Source of the DNA: Rutpela maculata
Lineage: Eukaryota; Arthropoda; Insecta; Coleoptera; Cerambycidae
Direction: 5' to 3'
NCBI GenBank assembly: GCA_936432065.2
Contig: OW386290.2
Location: forward strand, 138,333,677-138,397,676
Length of the DNA: 64,000 bases
The translations under genes and the position numbers were made by a program. The notes under the pieces were generated by a model that did no database searches, was not told where the DNA came from, and was given only the letters and a program-made list of their open reading frames with translations. Below, piece after piece: positions 23,069 through 34,575 of this stretch. Positions within the stretch are counted from its first letter, which is position 1. The number at the start of each line of letters is the position of its first letter.

Positions 23069-23795
23069 TAGCTATTTTATTTCCTTTTATCGTTTGTTTA
23101 AAATAATGTTGGGGGTTAGGGTAGGTTAGTGTTTCAATACTGTTACTTTTACAAACCGAATATGTTCATGTCTCAACCTACAATAAATTACAAAGTATAC
23201 GCAAATTATCTAGTTGGTACTATGTGTATTCAATAGTAATATCAGATTCGCGTTTTATGACATAAAAATGGGATATCTTTGAAGAAAATTCGAGACAAAA
23301 ATTTTTATTAAGTACCAAAAAAATATTTATAATGCAAAACTTCAATGAACAAATTTTCAAAAGTGTAATTAAAAACTAACAACTATATGACATTTTTAAG
23401 AGTTGCTTACATGGAAAGAGTTAAAAGAAGTTGTAATTATCTGACTAAAAATTAAAATCGATGTGTTGGGAGCTATTAGTTGAAGCACTTTGTATAATAA
23501 TGAACATAGGTTAACTACACCAATTTGAACTTAATATTTATATTTATATAAGTGACTGCTTAAATAACTAATATATATCGATTGCTTCCTACACCAATGT
23601 ACAGCGTATAAGCGATATAGTACGGAAATAGCGTTAAAAATTTGGTCTAATAATATATTATAGCCAGCTAAACCTTTGAAGTCATATTGGTAATAATACA
23701 TATTTTAAGAAATTTTTTTTTAATAAATCAACCACCTACTTGATGTAAAGGGTTGAAAAAATAGTGCGATATTGCACTCTTGTTAGTAAATATAG
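23069..23795. other. Gene-free AT-rich stretch
   Basis: No supported gene, RNA or repeat pair. Confidence 0.45.
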
Positions 23796-24162
23796 CCCAG
23801 TCATTTTATACAAAAAAAAATCCAAACATCTAAAAAAATCCAACCTAAGATTTTCCAGCGGTATTCTCTTTATTTTGGCGTCAAGAACAATTTCTCAAAA
23901 GTCCATAAAGCCAACTGGACGGCTGCAAAAGTTGCAGAAGGTCAAAGGTCACGAAAATAGCCAAAATTAACGAACAACCAATAAATTACGAGATATTTAA
24001 AAAAAACTGATTTTAGTGACCTTTGATCTTCTGTAACTTTTGTAGCCGTCCAGTTGACTTTATGGACTATTGAGAAATCATTTTTTACGCCAAGATAAAG
24101 AGAATCCCGTTGGAAAATCTTAGGTTGGATTTTTTTAGAGGTTCATGTATAAAGTGACTGGG
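23796..24162. mobile_element. Foldback MITE, about 370 bp
   Basis: The ends are CCCAGTCATTTTATAC and GTATAAAGTGACTGGG. Arms of about 160 bp include AAAATCCAACCTAAGATTTTCC and GACGGCTGCAAAAGTTGCAG-type blocks in inverted copies, with a loop of about 50 bp. A target duplication is uncertain because the flanks are AT-rich. Confidence 0.8.
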
Positions 24163-24187
24163 TTAATATTACTTGAAATATTATGGC

Positions 24188-24253
24188 AAAAAATGTAATG
24201 TAATGTAATGTAATGTAATGTAATGTAATGTAATGTAATGTAATGTAATGTAA
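24188..24253. repeat. (TAATG)n pentanucleotide microsatellite
   Basis: About 12-13 perfect TGTAA/TAATG units lie between two foldback elements. Confidence 0.95.
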
Positions 24254-24263
24254 TTTTTTAGCT

Positions 24264-26330
24264 AATAAAGGACACCGCACATTGCTTATGTAAATTGGCT
24301 TACAATCAAATTGGCTGAATTTTTAATATGTTGTAGATTTCGACTTCCCAATCAAAAACTCGATCTTATGTCTAGTTTCTGAGATACAACTATAAATTCC
24401 TGTAAAATTCTGTACCTTGTCGAACGTTTAATTTATTGATGGGGTATTACAAGTCAAAGGAGCAATTCCGAAAGTTTTTCAATTAAAGTTTTTTAATCAG
24501 GAAGACACATACTTTATGCAAAAAATGTTTTAACCAAATTGACAGAAAATAATTTTTCAATTTTTGTTTTTATATACAGTGTGTTTCACTTCTCGTGAAG
24601 AGACCCCTGTATCGTTTTTATTTATGACCCAATTCATTTCAAATTTTTATCGGCCATACAACTCCATAAAACGCCGGCCTACTGCGATATTGCAATTTTC
24701 GAGAAATCATAGTAGGCTTCGAGATGGACAAAAATTTTGTTAATAAAAGTTTTTCGGAATCAAATGAAATTTTGTGGAAATCGGAATATTTAAAAAAAAA
24801 ATTTTGTTTCACTTCTCGTGAAGACATCCCTGTATCTTTTTTATTTTTGACCGGATTCATTTCAAATTTTTATCAGCATACAACTCCATAAGACCACTTT
24901 ACTCAACACATAAGTTTCACCCAGATCTACAACGCCGGCGCACTGCGATAAAAAGAAAATCGCTATTTTCGAGAAATCATAGTAGGCTTACAGATAGACA
25001 AACATTTTGTTAACAAAAGTTGTTTGGAATCAATTGATACGTCGCCCTGTAAAAATACTTTTGTTTCACTTCTCGTGAAGACACCCCTGTATCTTCTTTA
25101 TTTGTGACCGAATTCATTTCAAATTTTTATCAGCCATACAACTCCGTAAGATCACTTTACTCAACACCAAAACGCCGGCATACAAAATTTTGTTACTGAA
25201 AGTTGTTCAGAATCACTAGATATGCCCCCCTGTAAAATTTTGTGAAAATCGGAATATTTAAAAGAATATATTTTTGTTTCACTTCTCGTGAAGACTCCCT
25301 TGTATCTTTTTTATTTGTGGCCGAATTCATTTCAAATTTTCATCAGCTATAGAAAGAACTCCATGAGATGATTCTATCATAAACAGAATTTTTTACAGTA
25401 AATGAAAGTCATACACAATTGTTATTGAAATTATTTATTATTTAATTACACGTGTATGCAAAATTTCAGCTCGATTGGATAACGGGAGGTGGGTACATAA
25501 TAGATACATACATACATACAGGTTTCCAAGTATTATAAAACCATTGAAAAAAAGAAAACGATATTACATTTAAGTTGACGTGTAATAATAAAAGTGTCTC
25601 TTTTAGCGTTTTATTGAATGCCGATTTTTGTTCACAACTTTCATTTGTTGAAAATAGTTCTCTTTAGGTGTTAGATAAAATCGCCCTATGGAGCTGTATG
25701 GCTGATAAAAATTTGAAATGAATTCGGCCACAAATAAAAAAGATACAGGGGTGTCTTCACGAGAAGTGAAACAAATTTTTTTTTTGAAAATATTCCGATT
25801 TTCACAAAATATTAAAGGGGGACATATCAGTTGATTCCGAACAACTTTTATTAACAAAATTTTTGTCTACCTCTAAGCCTACTGTGATTTCTCGAAAATT
25901 GCGACTTTCTTTTTATCGCAGTAGGCCGGCGTTTTGGATCTAGGCGGCATTTATGTATTAAATCGTCGTCTTATGGAGTTGTATGGCTGATAAAAATTTG
26001 AAATGAATTCGGCCACAAATAAAAAAGATACAGGTGTATCTTCACGAGAAGTGGAACACACTGTAGATTTCCCGACGCCTTCGGCAACATTTTTCAAACT
26101 TTAATTTTTTTCTACGCTATTTTTATTAAAACAACAAATGTTTTTAGTGCAAAATATTATAAAGGGCTATTAGAACATATCACAATATATTTTATGAAAA
26201 AAATGTTTTCGAAATTTTTCATTCTTGTACATTTTTTGAGCTGTATCTCGGAAACGATCGACAACATTTTAAAAATTCAGCCAATTTGACTGTAAGCCAA
26301 TTTACACAAGATATATGCGGAGTTCTTTAT
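24264..26330. mobile_element. Foldback element FB5 built of CTTCTCGTGAAG subrepeats
   Basis: The outer ends are AATAAAGGACACCGCA and TATGCGGAGTTCTTTAT. They continue inward as TGTAAATTGGCTTACA and its inverse near 26288. Inside, a 210-260 bp module (TTTCACTTCTCGTGAAG, CCCTGTATC, TTCATTTCAAATTTTTATC, ACAACTCCATAA) occurs four times direct (from about 24586, 24808, 25065 and 25275) and twice inverted (ending about 25772 and 26053). The arm asymmetry (4 against 2) suggests unequal exchange within the left arm. The small frames at 24639-24860 and 25603-25857 are module sequence. Confidence 0.8.
25498..25521. repeat. Short (CATA)n microsatellite
   Basis: ATAGATACATACATACATACAG in the loop of FB5. 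Confidence 0.8.
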
Positions 26331-27754
26331 CTTCAATTTTTGTTTTTGTTTTACTACTATAAAAATTGATAGATTTATTTTTCCTGACGTGCATTTTTAA
26401 ACCAAGAAAAAATATCGTACTTATAGTTAAATATTTTCGAAAGTATTGATGACTTAAAATAATGTTGCTTATATGTTATTTATAGGTGGAAAAATGTCAG
26501 TGGCGTACCACTTTTTTGGTAAAAAATATCAGAGGACATGTTTTCAGGGGCGCCATAAAATAACTTTTTTAACTGAAATATGTGGTTTTATATCATATTG
26601 CCATATACCAAAATCGAAAATAATATCTAAAGTACAACTATTTAAAAAAACACCCCGTAGCAAAAAATTGAAGCAGTTCCGGGGACATATGTTCATATGA
26701 ACTTTTATTCATAAAATGACCTAAGGAATCACATCGTGAAATATTGGCACGTCATTAAGGAACACCCTGTATATACAAAGTTTCAAAACTTTATAAATTT
26801 TTTCCATGAAACGTCCAAATTTGTTCATATTTGACTGGGGTAATAAGCTTAACTCGTTTTTAACTTTGATACTCTTTTGCACATGACGTTTTTTGACGGA
26901 GGATTTTGAAACATCAGTATATAATCGTTCATTTTATATAAAATTCAGCTTGCAACAACGAGATCCCCCAGAATTTTTTTTAAGGCGTATATTTGAGCGC
27001 CGAGCACTCTACTATAATATACGCCATACGAATCCTTACATCGAACCAGCCCGTAGCCGCACCGCTACCAATTATACCTTTTACATTACAAAACGAACGA
27101 AATAAATCAACAAGAAAACACAACATAACTGGATGAAGGAACACTTCGAAGGGTCACCATAGAAAGAAAAGAAACAATCGAATCGTCTTCACGACAAACG
27201 GCAGCTGCGCCTCCTTTTCGATCAACTGTTCTCGAAGCGCCAATACGAATCCACGTAAGAAAAGGTGGCCAGGGCGATTTTCTTTTGTTCGGGACCGTGT
27301 GCCGGCTGCTCACGAGCAGCTGGCCTGCCAGGTGTGCTGGTTAACATGTGTCGGTCCCCGTAACCCCATCCTATATTATATTATAACCTCACTCCTATAC
27401 ATGAGCCCGTATAAATGCATGCCGCTGAGATGATGGTGGATTCATTATTAGTTTATTTAATTTTCTTATCAGGAGATAGTATGCTACTTGTTGCTCTTGA
27501 TGTGTGCACAAGGCACTTATTTTCACAAGGAATATAAGGCGAGACAAGCAAATTTAGAACCAAGGAAAATATTGAAACTAATTTAATTCGTGGAAAAAAG
27601 AATTTAACTTTTTGAAATCGATAAAATAGATAGATCATCTTCAGAAAAAATTTCATATTTTTTTTTGCTGTCACATGTCAAATGGACGTAGAACAGTGGA
27701 ATGTTGCTAACATTAGGTCACTATACTCAAGAGCTGGTATTAATTTGCTATATT
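26331..27754. other. No supported gene; GC-richer island at about 27030-27410
   Basis: Most is AT-rich. 27030-27410 is distinctly richer in G and C, carries a GCTGCTCacGAGCAGC hairpin (27305-27320) and a TATAAATGCATGC motif near 27409. It could be a fragment of a retroelement terminal region, or an unrecognised promoter. No frame here has a recognisable domain (26893-27105 and 27107-27313 look like chance frames). CACCCTGTATAT at about 26764 is a dispersed repeat terminus. Confidence 0.35.
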
Positions 27755-28138
27755 AGTACAGGAAAACTTTACTTTAACTGGAAAAAAATTTGTGCAGACC
27801 TTAAACTTTGGTTATAGGTTCAAAATAGGCCAAAGTTTACGAAACAAAAAAGTTTAAGTTTTACAGATCCGCGGGAACCTATAGGCGGGTGAAAAGGGGT
27901 GTTTTTAATTAAAAAATCGATTTTTCTCTATTTCTTCGGGAAATATATCATTTACAAAAAAATAGTTCAAACAACAGTTGTTTCTGACAGAATTATTTAT
28001 AATTTGGTGTTCCCGCGGATCCGTAAAACTCCTAAACTTTTTTGTTTCGTGAACTTTGGCCTATTTTAAACTTATTACCAAAGTTTAAGGCCTGCACAAT
28101 TTTCGAGCTAGTCATTTTTTTCAATCTTTTCCTGTACT
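27755..28138. mobile_element. Foldback element, family D
   Basis: AGTACAGGAAAA and TTTTCCTGTACT form the ends. Arms of about 130 bp share GCAGACCTTAAACTTTGG, TTTTTTGTTTCGT-type sequence and GATCCGCGGGAACC in inverted order. The same arm sequence appears at 47930-48065, adjoining family C. The loop contains AAAATCGATTTTTCTCTATTT. Confidence 0.8.
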
Positions 28139-28580
28139 ATATACGTATTTGACCTAGCGAAAAACTAAATGGAAGACATCGAAGACTTGTACCTGTATCG
28201 CGCGCGTGCGCATCATTCAAAAAAGGGGCAAAAAAAAAATAGCGAGCTCGTTGACCAAACTTGGCATTGGCTTGTTCATTTGGATGTCCTTTTTTTCAAA
28301 AACAAAACGGCAGACAATTCTATGCAGTCATTTTAATGTTATTCGCATGAAATATTGCCAAAATTTGAGTGCTCAAATTTAAAATGGCCAAAAATAGGTC
28401 TAAATCCATAATTTCTCACTTCTGATCTATTAGATGAGTTCAGTAATGTGTCTAATAACAATATATATTGATGGAAGAGAATTTTTTATTTATTTAAACC
28501 CTTGAAACCTAAAGTTGGCAAAAACCTTCCTTGAAAAATTACGTTCAGAAAAAAGTCCCAATGCTTGAAATGCAACAATT
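28139..28580. other. Gene-free stretch with alternating CG tract
   Basis: At 28200-28213, CGCGCGCGTGCGCA alternates pyrimidine and purine strictly, the pattern that favours left-handed Z-DNA. It is striking in such AT-rich surroundings. Otherwise nothing was recognised. Confidence 0.55.
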
Positions 28581-28892
28581 ACTTCCACATCCAGTAGAAC
28601 TATAGCAACGCGAATTTTTTTTTTTTTTTAATTTTATTGTTCACATAGGTTTAGAATGTCATGAAACGTCGAGATTTTAAGTTTGAACATAAAAAATTTC
28701 TGTCGTTCTGTCGATCTGCCTGTCGGTCTGTCTGTCTGTCTAACGTATTTTTGTGCGCACGGTTACTCTGGAACCGTTTAAAATATTGACTTGAAATTTG
28801 GTACTTACACGCATGTATTTTAACGAGATCTGGAACTAGATTATATTTTGATCTCATTCCGCTGAAGGGTTGAGGGATAAATTGGGGTAAAT
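28581..28892 (-). mobile_element. Family A copy 3, truncated
   Basis: It begins at the terminal ACTTCCACATCCAGT (28581). It keeps the microsatellite (CTGTCGGTCTGTCTGTC), AACCGTTT and GATCTGGAACTAGAT blocks, then stops at GGGATAAATTGGGGTAA, where a TTTG/TTTA repeat follows. The GGGGTGG half and the CCGCTGCCC end are missing. Confidence 0.8.
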
Positions 28893-29390
28893 GTTTGTTT
28901 GTTTATTTATTTATTTGAATTACTACAACAGCCTAAATAAGGCCTATAACAGAGTATGTCTACGCCAAACCTAAACTGTACAATTATAAATTTTACTGAA
29001 AATACTTCTGATTTAAAATTTAAAATATATAAAAACCATACAAACAGTAAAGGTAAATTAAATAAACACATATATGCACACACATACAGGTGCGGCAATA
29101 ATTGTGTGGACACTGAACATTTCGCCAAAAAATGGGGTCTTTCAAGTTATTGCGTAATCAATACTCACAATTTCAAGGGCTTTCTAACTCTGTTTTCAAA
29201 CTTTTCTTACACTCAAAATTAATGTTACTTTTTGCAAAAATATAATTGTGTGGCCAAGCCCCACAATTTTGTGTATATTGTGTGGACAATAATACACACC
29301 CTGTAATTCATTACAAAAAAAAGTTCTGATGATTTATTTCATATTAATTATTATTATTATTATTAATTTTTCAACATATTTTACTTAAGA

Positions 29391-29505
29391 TGGCGGGTAA
29401 TAACAGTAAAACCCAATAGAAAAAAATTGGTAGGACGTATCGTAAGGGCTTTTTTGGTTCTTATAGCTCAAGAGGGTAGAGAAAAATCAATCGATGAACG
29501 GGTAA
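29391..29505 (+). pseudogene. Possible start of a Tc1-like transposase, broken
   Basis: ATG followed by AGNNSKTQ, a stop, then KKIGRTYRKGFF in the same frame. Position (about 300 bp from the left inverted end) and basic composition fit the N-terminal DNA-binding domain of a Tc1-like transposase. The similarity is too short to be decisive, and the rest of the gene is not found. Confidence 0.2.
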
Positions 29506-29554
29506 ATTTTCTAATATAATTAAAATATAATTCTTTAAAAGTATTTATACAAAA

Positions 29555-29640
29555 CTTCCTTCCTTGTTTGGCAACTTTTATTTATCAATTAATTTTCCCT
29601 TTTGGCTAATCATCAATCACCCTGTATAATTATAGCAGGT
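29555..29640 (+). repeat. CACCCTGTATA-terminated repeat fragment (family F)
   Basis: TTGGCAACTTTTATTTATCA, then TCAATCACCCTGTATAAT. The same order (GGCA, TTATTTATnAATTATTTTTTCTGT, GGATG, CACCCTGTATATT) occurs at 49150-49230 and, more diverged, at 36630-36690. Confidence 0.5.
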
Positions 29641-29937
29641 TTGTGCCTAGGCAATTGTACTAACTATATGCCATGTATTGTCCTGTGCAACATTTTTTCC
29701 ATGAATTACTTTTTTAGGGCGTTTACCTTGAATTTTGTTCATTAAAAGTAAAGCCGGCTTCTTTTGTGGTAATGGTGTCAACTATCCGCGAAATACTAAT
29801 TTTCTCAATCACATAGTCTTTTAGTTACATCGCCAACAAGCAGACAAACACGCGACGGACAGACTGACGGAATTGAAAGACTTTAATTTTCGAAATCTAC
29901 GTTGGTCCTATATTTCAAATTTGATTTCTCCGTCATA

Positions 29938-32900
29938 TCCCAGTGAGAACACCATAGTTAAAAAAACGTTAAAATAACGTTGCCTTGGTTGAAATAACGT
30001 TTATGGTTAAAAAAACAACGTTTTTTCTAAAACGCTTTTTCAACTGAACATTTTTTAAACGTTAATGTAACAGCACAAAATAACCTAAAGTGTTAAAATT
30101 ACTATTAAGAAACGTTAAACTAATATGTTGGGTTGACGTTTATCTTTACCGTCCTATAAACGACAAAAATCCTCTAAAAATAAATTGTCTGTGAAATTAC
30201 AGCGTGATTTTCACGTTAACATATTACCATTTAACAATTTAATATTTTACGTGTTTTTAATGTTAGACATGAATGATAAATACACCATGTGTTAAAAATA
30301 AACGTTAATGTAACGTTTAAAGTTAAGTGTTTATCAACGATTGTTTTAAACGTTTTAATTGCGTAAAATTTTACCGAATATATGGTTATAAACAACATAT
30401 AAAAAAACGTTCTCTTTATACGAGTTTTAAACGTAAGATATTAACGAAAAATGAATCATGCCTTAGGACATAACGTTATTTTAACGTGTTCAGTGAATTA
30501 TTAAATAACGTATATTTTCAATGTTCTAAAAACAACAAAAATTCACCAAAAATCAATTGTCCGTGAAATTCCAGCGTGATTTTCACGTTAACATATTACT
30601 GTTTAACAATTTAATTTTTTATGTGTTTTCAATGTTAGAAATGAATGATCAATACGCCATGTGTTAAAAATAAACGTTATTGTAACGTTCAAAATTAAAT
30701 GTTGATCAAAGTTTGTTTTTAAACATTTTAATTACGTAAAATTTTACTGAATGTTATAAATAACATGGAAAAACGTTTTATTTAGACAAGTTTTAAACGT
30801 AAGATATTAACGAGAAATTAATCATACCTCAAGACATAACGTCCTTTTAACGTATTCAGTTAATTATCAAATAACGTGTATTTTTAGAGTCCTAAAAACG
30901 ACAAAAATTCGCTAAAAATAAATTATCTGTGAAATTCAAGCGTGATTTTCACGTATACATATTTAATGTTTAACAATTTAATTTTTTACGTGTTTTAATG
31001 GTCGAAATGAGTGATAATACAACATGTGTTAAAAATTAACGTTACTATAATGTTCAAAGTTAAATATTTATCACCGTTTGTTTTAAACGTTTTAATAGCG
31101 TAAAATTTTACTGAATATAAGGGATTAATAATATATGGAAAAATTTTTTGTTTAGACGAGTTTTAAACGTAAGATATTAACGAAAAATAAATCATTCCTT
31201 AAGACATAACGTAAACTTATTTAAAGGCAATTTTCACATTAACATATTAATTATTTAATGGTTTAAATTTTTACGTGTTTTTAACATAAGGAATTAATGA
31301 AAAATATACCAGATTAATAAGCTAAACGTTATTTTAATGCTTATAGTTAAATGTTTACCAACATTAGTTTTAAACGTTTTAATTGCGTAAATATTTACTG
31401 AAATGTAACATTATAAATTTAATAACATATGCAAAAACGTCTTGTTTGGATACGTTTTGAAATTAAAATATTAATGAAAAATGAATCATACATTAAAACA
31501 TTATTATAACGAATTCAATGAATTATTAAATAACGTTTATTTTTAACGTTCTGGTAACGACAAAAATCCACTAAAAATATATTTCCCGTGAAAGTCAAAT
31601 GTGATTTTCACGTTAACATATTGCTGTTTAACAATTTAATTTTTTACGTATCTTTAAAGTAAGAAATTAATGATAAATATACCATGTGTTAACACTAGAC
31701 GTTACTGTAACGTTCAAAGTTAATTATTCAGCGACGTTTGTTATGAACGTTCTAATTGCGTAAAATTTCACTGGCTATAACGTTACAAATAATATTTGAA
31801 AAAACGTTTTGTTTAGACGAGTTTTAAACATAAGATATTAATGAATCATGCTATAAAATATAACGTTATTTTTACATATTCAGGAAATTATTAAATAATG
31901 CTTATTCCAAGCATTTCTACTGACTGCAAAATTATACCAAAAATAAATTTGTGTGAAAATCAAATGCAATTTTTACGTTAACATATTAATTATTTAATGA
32001 TTTAAATTTCTACGTATTTTTGACGTAAGAAATTAATGACAAATATACCATATCTCTAAATGTTATTTTAAAGTTTAAAGTTAAATGTATTAAATTTTGA
32101 ATGATAGACGTGTATGACAGTTAATGAAACTAGTATGATAAAATCACTCGGCTCCACCTCCTGGTTAACTTCACATGCGTTTCGTTATATAATGTTCATA
32201 TCAAACTAGTATCATTAATAACTATTATAATATATTGAAGTTATATACAACGTTAAAATAACTGATACTTTCCACTTATTAAAATACACTGACGTTCTAA
32301 ATTTACAGGTAAAATAAATGGTAGATGCATAAAATTTGCCTACTTATCACGTAGTTGTTACAGAAGTTTTTTGTAGACGGCGACACATACAAACCACTGG
32401 CAATAATTTGTCATGCTTTAACTTATGCTCTTATGAATTTATAGAAATTAAAAAACATAAATTGCAATGTTCAAATTATTTCAGGGAACAACAATTTATT
32501 TGGACGGATATATAAGGATCAGATTAAAGATCATTATTTTGTGGCTCGGCCGAGATAGCATAAAAGTTTTGTGCTATTTGTTCAATAGGTTAGGCACCCA
32601 CCCAGGTTTTATGATAAAACCAGTGTGCTATTGATTGACCGTTCATCTACATGACGACTCTACCCATCATATATTTGAAAATGGGGACCTCCTAGAGCCA
32701 GTTTAATTTCGTTTAATTAACTTACATAATTAGTGAATAATTAACGTTATTTAAACCTTTAAAAACGTTGATACCGACGTTAAATTGTAATTGTATTATG
32801 ATGTCAAAAAGACGTTAAAAGACGCGTTAAAAAAACGTGATTATTTAACTTGTATTCCTTGTATAAACCATCAATAATAAGGCTAATATCGACGTTAAAT

Positions 32901-33212
32901 TATAGTGTTACTACGATGAAAAAAGTACGTTAAAAGTTACGTTAAAAGCAACGTTGTTTAGCAGGACATTTGTACGTAAAATTGACGGTGCACTATAATG
33001 ATTATTCAACTGGAAGATATATCGTTTTACTAACGCTAATATCGTTAAATTATAGTGGTATTATGACGAAAAAAACCGTTAAAAGTTACGTTAAGAACAA
33101 CGTTGTTTAGCGGGACATTTGTACGTAATATCGACGGTGCACTAAAATGGTTATTCAACGGATGGTTATCGTTATAAAAAACGTTTTTTTAACGATTGTG
33201 TTCTCATTGGGA
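29938..33212. mobile_element. AACGTT-rich TIR element with five tandem units
   Basis: TCCCAGTGAGAACAC at 29938 and its inverse ending at 33212 start terminal inverted repeats of about 32 bp, which continue to GTTAAAAAAACGTT. TA flanks both ends (29936-29937 and 33213-33214), consistent with a TA target duplication. The element is 3275 bp and has no domain-bearing frame. Between about 30290 and 32050 it contains five units of about 365 bp. The right end has a second, shorter repeat (from about 32768, 32885 and 33040). AACGTT occurs at least 25 times. The superfamily cannot be assigned from the sequence. Confidence 0.8.
30290..32050 (+). repeat. Tandem array of about 365-bp units
   Basis: The anchor TAAACGTTTTAATTGCG or a close variant starts at 30347, 30720, 31084, 31371 and 31744, giving spacings of 373, 364, 287 and 373. 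The third interval is short because one unit lost about 80 bp. Each unit also has GATTTTCACGTTAACATATT and TTTTAAACGTAAGATATTAA. The units differ at many positions, so the array is old or evolving slowly. Confidence 0.85.
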
Positions 33213-33242
33213 TAGCTCACTAAAAATGAAACACATTATTTA

Positions 33243-33428
33243 ATGGCTAAAATGTTTCGTTTAGAAATTGTTCTTCAATTTAATACCTCGTACAGAGAAT
33301 TATATGTATATTTAGTTCATGATATGTATGAAAAAAACAAATGTAAAGTTGGCGAAGCCGTCACCCAGGGCTGCGTTCCGTCAGAAATCCTCTATAGTGA
33401 ACATGTGATGCGACGGATGTTGGGGTAA
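33243..33428 (+). pseudogene. RTE-like LINE reverse transcriptase fragment
   Basis: The frame contains YLVHDMYEKNKCKVGEAVTQ followed by GCVPSEILYSEHVMRRML. In RTE-type and related LINEs this corresponds to the stretch ending in QGCVLSPxLFNLYSExxMR, between the two catalytic Asp motifs. A short deletion has removed several residues (PSEILY in place of LSPILFNLY). It begins just 30 bp after the AACGTT element, so that element probably inserted into this LINE copy. The C-terminal part follows at 33629. Confidence 0.75.
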
Positions 33429-33628
33429 CAGAGTGGTGTGGCTCTAGGCGGAACCAAGATTTCCAGCTTGAGAACTATAGATGACACAATTTAGTTGCAG
33501 TAAGCAAGGATTAGCTCATACACCTGCTTACCAGGCTCAAACATAAGCTCTGATTATGGTTTAAATGTAGGAAAATTATGTGATTCTAAACCAAGCAAAT
33601 GATAACCACACATTTTACGCATTAATCT

Positions 33629-33892
33629 GTGGTAATAAATAAGATGATATACTTTGGACCCCTTGTCGACAATACTGGCAACTGTGATTATGAGATTCGG
33701 CGAGGAATACAGATGAAAAAATCGGTAACGTGTCAGTTGAGCAAAATTTGGTATAACAGAAATATCATGAAAAGTACTAAGATTAGATTACCTAACGCCC
33801 TAATTTTCTCCATCTTTTTTAACGCCTCTGAGACATGGACCGTTATGGACGTAGACATACGGCGTACCGATGCTTTCGGGATGTGGGTTTAG
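33629..33892 (+). pseudogene. RTE-like LINE C-terminal fragment
   Basis: The frame reads IYFGPLVDNTGNCDYEIRRG, then SKIWYNRNIMKSTKIRLPNA, then FFNASETWTVMDVDIRRTDA ending FGMWV. This is the C-terminal region of RTE-like LINE proteins (YLGS, ASETWT, DAFEMW). About 200 bp with stops separate it from the reverse transcriptase fragment at 33243-33428. The catalytic YADD box is not preserved. A second fragment of the same LINE lies at 40660-40918. Confidence 0.8.
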
Positions 33893-34575
33893 AAAGCTCT
33901 ATTCTCTAAGACTAAGATATACGTTCTCAAAAGCGACTTTCCAGCATCGTATTCTCCCGAATCCTTTATTTTTTTGTCCAAGACCTTTTATTGTTTTTAA
34001 ATATACTTAAATAAAAATTTCGATCATCTTTACTTTGGCATTTTACTTATCTACAAAGGAAGTTGAGTTTATGTAACATTTCTTATATTTTTGGAATTAT
34101 GTACTTTAAATTTTGCTTTTTATTATATGCATCTTATTTTTTCTATAAGCAAATTTCTATTCCTCTCCCTCTAATAAAGTTTATTTCTAAAACGTAATAT
34201 GACAATTTTCCCTCTCCGTCATACAAATCATGAACATACTGTGTATTCAAATTTAATTTGATGTATTCCTTTTTTTTTTCTTCAAATTATTAGAAGAACA
34301 GAAAGAGCTTACCTAGATGAAATGCAGTAAATAAAAGAATAAATAAATAATATCAATAATATTTGATTTAAAAAAGGTCCGTTTATACAAATAAAACATG
34401 ATCTTATTTCATGTATAATACTGTTCTATTAATATTAGTACGACCTACTAAATACTCACCTACAAATTCAATAAAACTGTTAGGGCCACATAGAAGACAT
34501 ATTTAACACACATCTTGAATACACACGAAGAAACGGAAATAATAGCAGTATAATATATATTTCCGCTGGGGGCAG
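33893..34575. other. Gene-free AT-rich stretch
   Basis: Probably degraded LINE 3' sequence (ACCTTTT and CTACTT motifs resemble those near 41140-41165) followed by AT-rich DNA. Nothing else is supported. Confidence 0.35.

Noticed and set aside
22666..23129. Several overlapping short frames in the hairpin-cluster element
   Set aside because: Frames on both strands run through inverted repeats and show no domain or codon bias.
30290..32050. CRISPR-like array
   Set aside because: Units are about 365 bp, diverged and contiguous without unique spacers, and the context is eukaryotic.
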